From Azoarcus sp031555955 (lineage in GTDB: Bacteria; Pseudomonadota; Gammaproteobacteria; Burkholderiales; Rhodocyclaceae): 11,354 bases of DNA. Position 1 is the first letter of the stretch. Each line of letters opens with the position of its first letter. The stretch lies in the NCBI GenBank assembly GCA_031555955.1, contig JAVBTY010000018.1, positions 1 through 11,354 of the forward strand, read 5' to 3'. The notes under the pieces are model-generated. The model saw only the letters and a program-made list of their open reading frames with translations. It was not told where the DNA came from and did not search any database. The position numbers and the translations under genes were made by a program. Shown piece by piece: positions 6,287 to 11,354 of the stretch.

Positions 6287-7582
6287 TTACAGGAAGCCCA
6301 TCTTTTTCGCGTCTTCACGCAGTTCCGCGCGGAAGTTCGGGTGCGCGATCGCGATCAGCTCCTGCACGCGCTGCTTCACCGGCTTGCCGTAAAGCTTCGC
6401 CACGCCAAACTCGGTAACGACGTAATTGACGTCGTTCTTGCTCGTGGTGAGGTGCGTCCCGGCAGTCAGGGTCGGCACGATGCGCGAGATGGTGTCGTCC
6501 TTCGCCGTCGACGGCAGCACGATGAAGGATTTGCCGCCTTTCGAACGGTTGGCCGCGCGCACGAAGTCGACCTGGCCGCCCGTGCCGGAATACGGCGTGG
6601 AGCCAAGGCTTTCGGAGCCGCACTGGCCGAGGAAATCGATCTGCAGGGTGGCGTTGATCGAGATCAGGTTGTCGTTCTGCCCCGCCAGATACGGATCGTT
6701 GGTGAAATCGACCGGGTGCATTTCCAGCATCGGGTTGCGGTTCATGAAGCGGTAAAGCTTGGCTGAACCGAGCGCGAAGGTGGCGACCATCTTGTTCGGC
6801 AGATAGTTTTTGCGCCGGTTGGTAACCGCGCCGCTTTCCACCAGCGTCATGATGCCGTCGCCGATCATTTCGGTATGGATGCCGAGATCGTGCTTGTGGG
6901 TGAGCTGCATCACCACCGCGTCGGGAATGCTGCCGTAGCCGATCTGCAGCGTGGAGCCGTCGTCGATCAGGTCGGCCACGTGTTTGGCGATGGCTTCCTG
7001 CACCGGGCCGATCTTGGGCAGCGGCACCTCAAGAATCGGATCCTGGCTTTCAACCAGCGCGGCGACCTGGGAAATATGCACGTGGCAGTTGCCGAACGCG
7101 AACGGCACGTTCGGGTTGACTTCGAGCACCACCGCGCGCGCCTTGGCGACCGCCGCCATGGTGTAATCGGGTCCGAGGCTGAGGGAGAAATAACCGTGCT
7201 CATCCATCGGCGAGGCCATGGAGAACACGACATCGGCCGGCGACAGGCCGCGATCGATCATGCGCGGCAGTTCGGAGAAGTAGTTGGGCAGGAAGTCGAT
7301 CCAGCCCGCCTGACCGCCCGGACGCGTGGCGCCGCCGTAGAAATACGTGCTGTGGCGGACGTGCTCGACCGTTTCCGGGTCGATATAGCCGTACTTGCGC
7401 AGCGACAGGATCTGGCTGACCTTGACGTCGCGGAAATCGCGCCGCGCGTCGGACAGCGCCGTCAGCAGCGCTGGCGGCTCCCCGACTCCGGTGGGCACCA
7501 CGACTGTGTCTCCGTTGCGCAGTACTTTTACGGCTTCTGCCGCGCTGCGTCGTTTTTCTCGGTACATTTCCTGAGGACTCAT
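6287..7582 (-). CDS. Acetyl-CoA hydrolase/4-hydroxybutyrate CoA-transferase family
   Basis: The 431-residue product is a family I CoA-transferase of the AbfT/Cat1 type, which moves CoA between acyl groups through a glutamyl-CoA thioester. The N-terminal half has GDTVVVPTGVGEPPALLTAL (24-43), PMDEHGYFSLS (125-135) and the helper region IGYGSIPDAVV. The C-terminal half has the catalytic E238 in IHTEMIGDGIM, at the position expected for 4-hydroxybutyrate CoA-transferase. Also present are GSTPYSGTGGQVDFVRAA (327-344) and the terminal block VVTEFGVAKLYGKPVKQR. Residues needed for activity all seem present. Substrates are not determined by sequence; acetate, butyrate or 4-hydroxybutyrate are the usual ones. 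A good GGAG lies 8 nt before the ATG. It sits between yciO and the site-2 protease, an unexpected place for a metabolic enzyme. Confidence 0.9.
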   Translation of the reverse strand: MSPQEMYREKRRSAAEAVKVLRNGDTVVVPTGVGEPPALLTALSDARRDFRDVKVSQILSLRKYGYIDPETVEHVRHSTYFYGGATRPGGQAGWIDFLPNYFSELPRMIDRGLSPADVVFSMASPMDEHGYFSLSLGPDYTMAAVAKARAVVLEVNPNVPFAFGNCHVHISQVAALVESQDPILEVPLPKIGPVQEAIAKHVADLIDDGSTLQIGYGSIPDAVVMQLTHKHDLGIHTEMIGDGIMTLVESGAVTNRRKNYLPNKMVATFALGSAKLYRFMNRNPMLEMHPVDFTNDPYLAGQNDNLISINATLQIDFLGQCGSESLGSTPYSGTGGQVDFVRAANRSKGGKSFIVLPSTAKDDTISRIVPTLTAGTHLTTSKNDVNYVVTEFGVAKLYGKPVKQRVQELIAIAHPNFRAELREDAKKMGFL

Positions 7583-7645
7583 GGTCTCTCTTCTCCCGTC
7601 TGAACAGTGGTTGATACCAGGTACAACATCGATGTCATCATTTTG

Positions 7646-8278
7646 TCACGCCGCTTCCAGTCCGAACGGGGTCAGGTCGCCCCGCCCCGCGCGTACCAGC
7701 ACTGGCGTGCCGGAGGTCAGATCGATGACGGAGGTCGCCTCCGGTCCGCAGAATCCGGCCTCGATGACCAGATCCACCTGTTTTTCCAGGCGTTCGCGGA
7801 TTTCTTCAGCATCGGTCAGCGGCAGGTCCTCACCCGCCAGCAGCAGCGTCGAAGTCAGCAGCGGCTCGTTCAGCTCCGCCAGCAGGGCCGATACCACCGC
7901 GTGGCGGGGCACGCGCAGACCGATGGTTTTGCGCTTCGGGTGCAGCACCCGGCGCGGCAATTCTTTGGTGCCTTCGAGAATGAAGGTGTAGGAACCGGGC
8001 GTTACCGCCTTGAGCAGGCGGAACTGGCTGTTGTCGACCCGCGCGTAGGTGGCGATTTCGGACAGGTCCCGGCACATCAGCGTGAAATGGTGGCGCTCAT
8101 CCACGCCGCGGATACGGCGGATGCGTTCGAGCAGGGCGGCATCGCCCGCATGGCCGCCCAGCGCATAGGCGGAATCGGTGGGGAACGCCACCAGCCCCCC
8201 GGCGCGGATGATTTCCGCCGCCTGGCGCACAAGACGCCCCTGGGGCTGTTCGGGGTGCAGGGAAAAAAACTGTGCCAT
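7646..8278 (-). CDS. yciO: YciO, Sua5/YciO/YrdC family protein
   Basis: The 210-residue product matches E. coli YciO closely in length and motifs. These include LVRQAAEIIRAGGLVAFPTD (16-35), then SAYALG, then HFTLMCRDLSE (64-74), TPGSYTFILEGTKELPRR (93-110), KRKTIGLRVP (115-124) and the TSTLLL loop (142-147). It ends VIDLTSGTPVLVRAGRGD. The family binds ATP and RNA with a twisted alpha/beta fold; the paralogue TsaC makes threonylcarbamoyl-AMP for the tRNA t6A modification. YciO itself has weak or uncertain activity in that reaction, so TsaC function should not be assumed. The YciO-type phrase FTLMCRDLSE separates it from TsaC. In E. coli yciO is next to yciV, and the same pairing is kept here, 56 nt after the yciV-like gene. 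It has only a weak ribosome-binding site. Confidence 0.9.
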   Translation of the reverse strand: MAQFFSLHPEQPQGRLVRQAAEIIRAGGLVAFPTDSAYALGGHAGDAALLERIRRIRGVDERHHFTLMCRDLSEIATYARVDNSQFRLLKAVTPGSYTFILEGTKELPRRVLHPKRKTIGLRVPRHAVVSALLAELNEPLLTSTLLLAGEDLPLTDAEEIRERLEKQVDLVIEAGFCGPEATSVIDLTSGTPVLVRAGRGDLTPFGLEAA

Positions 8279-8334
8279 CGCCGCCTGTCAGTCAGTTGCC
8301 GCCCATACCGTAAAACATCGCGCCCGTTTCTTCA

Positions 8335-9165
8335 TCAGGCCCACCTGGACCACACCGGAACGAGATCCGGCGGCAAAGGCGCGCAGCGGCCGATATCCAC
8401 CGGGCTTTCTTCTTCACCATGAAAATCCGAAGCGCGCGAGGCCAGAAGACCGTGGCGGCGGGCAATGGTAGCAAAACGGCGGACTTCATCCGCATCGTGT
8501 GAGCCGGACACCACTTCCACCGCCTCGCCGCCAGCGGCGATGAAGCGGTCGAACAGCGCCTGCATGTCCGCATTCGAAAGCCGGTAGCGCCCCGGATGCG
8601 CGACCACGGCCACGCCGCCCGCGCCGCGTATCCAGGCGGTTGCGTCTTCCAGCCGGGCCCATTCGTGCCCGATGTAACCCGGTTTGCCTCGGGTCAGGTA
8701 GTGGTCAAAAACAGTTTTCACGTCCGGCATTATCCCCCGCGCCACGAGAAAACGGGCGAAGTGGGCGCGGCTGAGCAGCGCCGGGTTGCGCGCGAGCGCG
8801 CTGGCGCCCTCGAATGCGCCGTGGATGCCAGCGGCTTCCAGCGCTTCGCCCATGCGCCGGGCGCGTGCGTCGCGGCCGCTGCGCACCTGGCGCAGCCCTT
8901 CAAGCAGCGCCGGGCTGGCGGGATCAATGCCGAGGCCGACGATATGAACGGTTTCACCGCAGAAGGAAACCGATATCTCCACCCCCGGCACAAAGCGCAC
9001 GCCGAGGCTGGCTGCCGTTTGCGCCGCGAGGGCGAGTCCGCCGGTTTCGTCATGATCGGTCAGCGCCAGCAGCTCCACCCCGTTGGCCGCGGCCCGGCGC
9101 ACCACCGCGTCTGGTTCGAGCCAGCCGTCGGAAACGGTGGAATGGCAGTGCAGATCGGCATTCAT
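8335..9165 (-). CDS. PHP-domain phosphoesterase, YciV/RNase AM type
   Basis: This 276-residue PHP-domain metal-dependent phosphoesterase resembles E. coli YciV (RNase AM, a 5'-3' exonuclease that matures the 5' end of 5S and other rRNAs and hydrolyses 3',5'-bisphosphonucleotides). The metal ligands are all visible: H6 and H8 with D13 (DLHCHSTVSDG), D37-H38-D39 (LTDHDE), E63 (GVEIS), H135 (SRAHFARFL), H190 (VVAHPGRY), and D247/H249 (ASDFH). The start at 9165 was chosen because the PHP signature begins at residue 4. Extending to 9345 would add 60 residues that are the antisense of the neighbouring hydrolase. No strong ribosome-binding site is seen. Pairing with yciO supports the YciV assignment. 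Confidence 0.88.
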   Translation of the reverse strand: MNADLHCHSTVSDGWLEPDAVVRRAAANGVELLALTDHDETGGLALAAQTAASLGVRFVPGVEISVSFCGETVHIVGLGIDPASPALLEGLRQVRSGRDARARRMGEALEAAGIHGAFEGASALARNPALLSRAHFARFLVARGIMPDVKTVFDHYLTRGKPGYIGHEWARLEDATAWIRGAGGVAVVAHPGRYRLSNADMQALFDRFIAAGGEAVEVVSGSHDADEVRRFATIARRHGLLASRASDFHGEEESPVDIGRCAPLPPDLVPVWSRWA

Positions 9166-9211
9166 GGCGCGGATGTTTTCTGATGGGGCAAAGGGGTTAC
9201 GGATATCGCTA

Positions 9212-10081
9212 TCAGGGCAGCAGGAATCTTTCCACGATCCGCGCGACCGCCCCAGGCTGTTCAAGGTGGAGATTGTGCCCTGTATCGGGAATGGTTTCGA
9301 AGCAAAAATCACGGAAACAGCGCTTGCCCGCTTCATGCTGTTCATCCGCCACGCCGAGGCGGCGGCGCAGCTCAGGTTCGGCCGGTTCTACCCACAGCAC
9401 TGGCGCGCTGACCTTCCGCCAGCAGGCCTCCGCCTCGGCGCGGCGGTAAAGCACCGGGTTGACCTTGCGGTGCGCCGGATCCCCCGTCAGGCGGACTCCG
9501 CCCGCGCCATCGTCCCTGCCGAGATGGCGCGCGAGCCAGGCGGCGCGCTCCGGCGGCAGGCGCGGATTGATCCGCAGCAGGCGCGCCGCCAGCTGGCCGT
9601 AATCCGCATAAGTGCTGAAAGGAGCGGGCGCGGCCAGTTCATCGAGCCATTTTGCGTAATGGCCCGGCGCTTCGTCCGGCGCGCGGGAAGGCAGGCCGAA
9701 AGCATCGAGGCCGACGACGCGGGCGATCCGTTCCGGGCGGATCCCGGCATAGGTCAGCGCCACGTTGCCGCCCAGACTGTGCCCCACGAGCAGAACCTGG
9801 CCTTCGGGCTGGAAATGGCGCAGCAGCGCATCGAGATCGGCGTAATAGTCGGGAAACCAGTAGGAACCGGCCCCGCTCCACTGCGTCAGGCCAAAACCGC
9901 GCCAGTCGGGCGCAATCACATGCCATTGCGCCGCCAGTTCATCCACCACGAACTGGAACGAGGCGGAAGCATCCATCCAGCCATGCAGCATGAAAAGCAT
10001 GGGCGCGCCCGGCTCTCCCCATTCGCGGATGTGGTAGCGCAGACCGCGCAGATCGAGGAACTGGCTGCGGGAAGGTTTCAT
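9212..10081 (-). CDS. Alpha/beta hydrolase
   Basis: The 289-residue protein has the alpha/beta-hydrolase fold and no signal peptide. The oxyanion-hole motif HGW is at 33-35 and the nucleophile elbow GHSLGG places Ser102. The catalytic His269 lies in PDTGHNLHLEQP. The acid is less certain: the strand that normally ends in G..D reads VLWVEPAEPELRR, so the acid there would be a glutamate, or D126 after the preceding strand (VGLDAFGL) could serve. The sequence VIAPDWRGFGLTQW is the usual cap-entry phrase. Substrate is unknown; esterase, lipase or C-C hydrolase activity are possible. It begins the minus-strand run of eight genes. Its start lies about 7 nt downstream of an extended -10 element with no ribosome-binding site, suggesting a leaderless or very short leader. 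Confidence 0.85.
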   Translation of the reverse strand: MKPSRSQFLDLRGLRYHIREWGEPGAPMLFMLHGWMDASASFQFVVDELAAQWHVIAPDWRGFGLTQWSGAGSYWFPDYYADLDALLRHFQPEGQVLLVGHSLGGNVALTYAGIRPERIARVVGLDAFGLPSRAPDEAPGHYAKWLDELAAPAPFSTYADYGQLAARLLRINPRLPPERAAWLARHLGRDDGAGGVRLTGDPAHRKVNPVLYRRAEAEACWRKVSAPVLWVEPAEPELRRRLGVADEQHEAGKRCFRDFCFETIPDTGHNLHLEQPGAVARIVERFLLP

Positions 10082-10087
10082 CGTTTG

Positions 10088-10096
10088 ATGATAGCA
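10088..10096 (-). promoter_or_regulatory. Extended -10 promoter for the minus-strand cluster
   Basis: The minus strand reads TGC-TATCAT, an extended -10 (TGn plus 5 of 6 consensus bases), 6-7 nt upstream of the ATG at 10081. No good -35 is seen, which extended -10 promoters can do without. The expected transcription start falls on or next to the start codon. Confidence 0.45.
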
Positions 10097-10179
10097 AAGG
10101 CTTTATTCCGCGGTTGCCCCGCGTTCTCCGGCGGTGCCAAGAACCCGATCACGATCATGTTGATGTCGCAGACTGGGCC

Positions 10180-10308
10180 ATGAGAAAGAGCTATCCCAGT
10201 GACATCCGCAGAGAATCGTTCGAACAGATCAGGCCGTTACTGGAAAGCGTGCGTAAACAGACGAAGCCACGAACGGTTGATTTATATGAAGTGTTCTGTG
10301 CCGTACTG
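10180..10308 (+). pseudogene. IS5-family transposase, N-terminal fragment
   Basis: The ATG at 10180 opens MRKSYPSDIRRESFEQIRPL and continues LESVRKQTKPRTVDLYEVFCAVL (43 codons). This is the DUF4096-type N-terminus of an IS5-family transposase that is cut at VFCAVL; the following residues (WRNAERQG) do not fit the usual YLLKxGCQW continuation. The rest of the element, including the catalytic domain, is gone, leaving a scar about 130 bp long. I could not recognise a terminal inverted repeat in the 98 bp upstream. It belongs to a different subgroup from the IS5-type end at the left edge of the window. Confidence 0.75.
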
Positions 10309-10660
10309 TGGCGCAACGCTGAACGCCAAGGCCGACAGCTTGACCTGGGTGACGCCGGTCGTCGCCACCGAACGCATCGATTTCGATGAAATCTCGCGCG
10401 GCGTCAGTCAGCATGCCGCATCCTATGAGAAACGGTGGAATACTTACAGAAATAACGTCACAGCCGCTCTGGCACCAGCCAATGTAGCGCCAGGCAACCC
10501 CTACGACAGCCAGCGCGGCGCACTCGGCCGGCTGGGACTCAGCACCACGGCGGCGGCCGGCTACGAGCGCCAGTTCGGCCTGTCGTTGAGTGCACGACAA
10601 ATCGTGCCTATTGGCGGTTCCAGCCACCTGTTGGCGCAGACAGCGCCCTTGGGGCCATAG
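10286..10660 (+). CDS. Hypothetical protein fragment, chimeric start inside IS remnant
   Basis: A frame open to a TAG at 10658-10660 encodes 124 residues from an ATG at 10286. The first codons (MKCSVPYCG) lie inside the IS5 scar in a different frame. From about 10311 the sequence looks like genuine coding DNA (ATLNAKADSLTWVTPVV, SYEKRWNTYRNNVT, GLSTTAAAGYERQFGLSLSA, GGSSHLLAQTAPLGP). I recognise no domain. The 5' part of the original gene seems to have been lost to the insertion. The stop falls where the downstream frame begins to look coding, 11 bases after a TTGGGG stretch, which suggests a -1 frameshift linking it to the next entry rather than a real end. Confidence 0.4.
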   Translation: MKCSVPYCGATLNAKADSLTWVTPVVATERIDFDEISRGVSQHAASYEKRWNTYRNNVTAALAPANVAPGNPYDSQRGALGRLGLSTTAAAGYERQFGLSLSARQIVPIGGSSHLLAQTAPLGP

Positions 10661-10761
10661 CGGTCGCAGGAGGCGCCAGCAGCACGGGCTTCTCGCCCGT
10701 GCTTCAATCCCTGGTCGCGCAAGCGACCATTGAACTCGGCCTGGCCGAAGGAAACACAACC

Positions 10762-11354
10762 ATGTGGATCAACGATGTGGCCGATCAGCCGGCCAAAAAC
10801 GGCATGACCGTAATAGTGGCGGAAGCGCCGCGGCGCGGTGCGGGCGCAGCACCGGCCGCGAAGAAGAAGATCCTTGGGGTCTGCCAGGCGACGTCGGGAA
10901 ACGAGTTTGTTTCTCCGATTCTGAATGCCAGTACGTACATGTATGAATACCATGGTGTGGAAGGGTTTGCCAAAGATGCAAAAGCAAGAATCGTGCGGCC
11001 ACCCAAGAATGGCAGCCTGGGACAGTGGAAATTCGACAGCACCCAATACGAGTACATCCCCAATCCCGCTGCTGAACCAAATTGTTGTGAAGTCCGCGAG
11101 GACTCTTTTGCCATCGAAGTGGAAAAGGACGGGGTCAAGGTCGAGATTCATTACCTTATCTATACCGAACCCCCGTACCCATTCGCTCACCTCGATTTGT
11201 GCGACCGCGAGTACTGGAAAATCTCCGCTGCCCCCGCCGGCACCCCTGAATACGCCCTCTCGGCCGTCACTACGACCCTCCTCAACACCACCGCTCCGCA
11301 CTTCTCCCCCCTCCCCGGCACCGTCCTGGGCCAGACCACCGGCACCCTCCCCCA
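10762..11354 (+). CDS. Putative Ig-like/cadherin-like surface protein, N-terminal piece (runs off the window)
   Basis: The frame has no stop from 10456 to the window end; 197 codons follow the ATG at 10762, which is preceded by AGGA 9 nt upstream. The protein opens MWINDVADQPAKNG, has an Ala/Lys-rich stretch, then a block about residues 76-130 (RPPKNGSLGQW, then YEYIPNP, then DSFAIEVEKDGVKVEIHYLI). That block resembles the P.HG.L....Y.Y.P...G.D.F.. pattern of bacterial Ig-like/cadherin-like repeats in large secreted adhesins. A Thr/Leu/Pro-rich segment, SPLPGTVLGQTTGTLP, ends the visible part. The frame is already protein-like from about 10651 (GAIAVAGGASSTGFSPVLQS), before the ATG, so the true gene probably started further left and was split by a frameshift. 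Length, export and function cannot be judged. Confidence 0.5.
   Translation, partial: MWINDVADQPAKNGMTVIVAEAPRRGAGAAPAAKKKILGVCQATSGNEFVSPILNASTYMYEYHGVEGFAKDAKARIVRPPKNGSLGQWKFDSTQYEYIPNPAAEPNCCEVREDSFAIEVEKDGVKVEIHYLIYTEPPYPFAHLDLCDREYWKISAAPAGTPEYALSAVTTTLLNTTAPHFSPLPGTVLGQTTGTLP

Noticed and set aside
5053..6417. Plus-strand open frame of 454 codons
   Set aside because: It lies antisense to scpA, the site-2 protease and the CoA-transferase, is rich in R/H/Q/G as expected of a shadow frame in GC-rich DNA, and shows no domain.
9083..10183. Plus-strand open frame of 366 codons
   Set aside because: It is antisense to the alpha/beta hydrolase, whose catalytic motifs are clear; the composition is that of a shadow frame.
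10561..11301. Minus-strand open frame of 246 codons at the right end
   Set aside because: The plus-strand frame over the same bases has the Ig-like pattern and is open to the edge; the minus frame shows no motif.

Overview
The window looks like a GC-rich proteobacterial chromosome, most likely a betaproteobacterium. That placement rests on the grouping of a YciV-type PHP phosphoesterase, YciO, a site-2 protease and ScpA/ScpB, and on the style of the two-component operon; no rRNA or marker gene confirms it. The window has three zones: a degraded mobile-element boundary on the left, a block of ordinary chromosomal genes in the middle, and a second scarred region on the right.

Left zone (1-1112). 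A tRNA-Arg(CCT) gene on the minus strand is followed, in the same direction, by its own terminator and then by a P4-type tyrosine integrase. This is the usual layout of an island inserted at a tRNA 3' end. The integrase is dead: it has lost a central piece of the catalytic domain and everything C-terminal of it. Its end abuts the first 18-19 codons of an IS3-family orfA, and those codons are cut by the right end of an IS5-family element whose transposase C-terminus opens the window. This gives three layers of mobile DNA in about 900 bp.

Middle zone. On the plus strand (1522-3892) there is a compact three-gene operon: a secreted PepSY-domain protein, a PhoP/QseB-type response regulator and its PhoQ-type histidine kinase. 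A direct repeat TTCAG-N6-TTCAG lies 11 bp upstream of a -10-like hexamer before the operon, the geometry expected of an OmpR-family operator, so autoregulation is likely. Converging on it from the right is a co-directional minus-strand run of eight genes (10081 down to 3929): an alpha/beta hydrolase, a YciV/RNase AM-type PHP phosphoesterase, YciO, a 4-hydroxybutyrate/acetyl-CoA CoA-transferase, an M50B site-2 protease, ScpA, ScpB and a 73-aa conserved small protein. The last five genes are spaced for translational coupling (gaps of 10, 24, -11 and 13 nt). The cluster mixes RNA processing, membrane proteolysis and chromosome condensation (the ScpA/ScpB partners of SMC), with a metabolic CoA-transferase set in the middle.

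Right zone (10180-11354). The N-terminal 43 codons of an IS5-type transposase are fused abruptly to unrelated coding sequence. That sequence runs in one frame to 10660 and then appears to continue, shifted by -1, in another frame that stays open to the window edge. The second part has an Ig-like/cadherin-like look and is probably a piece of a large secreted or surface protein. No CRISPR array, rRNA or intact mobile element is present. The items most worth a second look are the terminal surface-protein reading frames, the operator upstream of the PepSY operon, the small protein next to ScpB and the eroded tRNA-linked island boundary.
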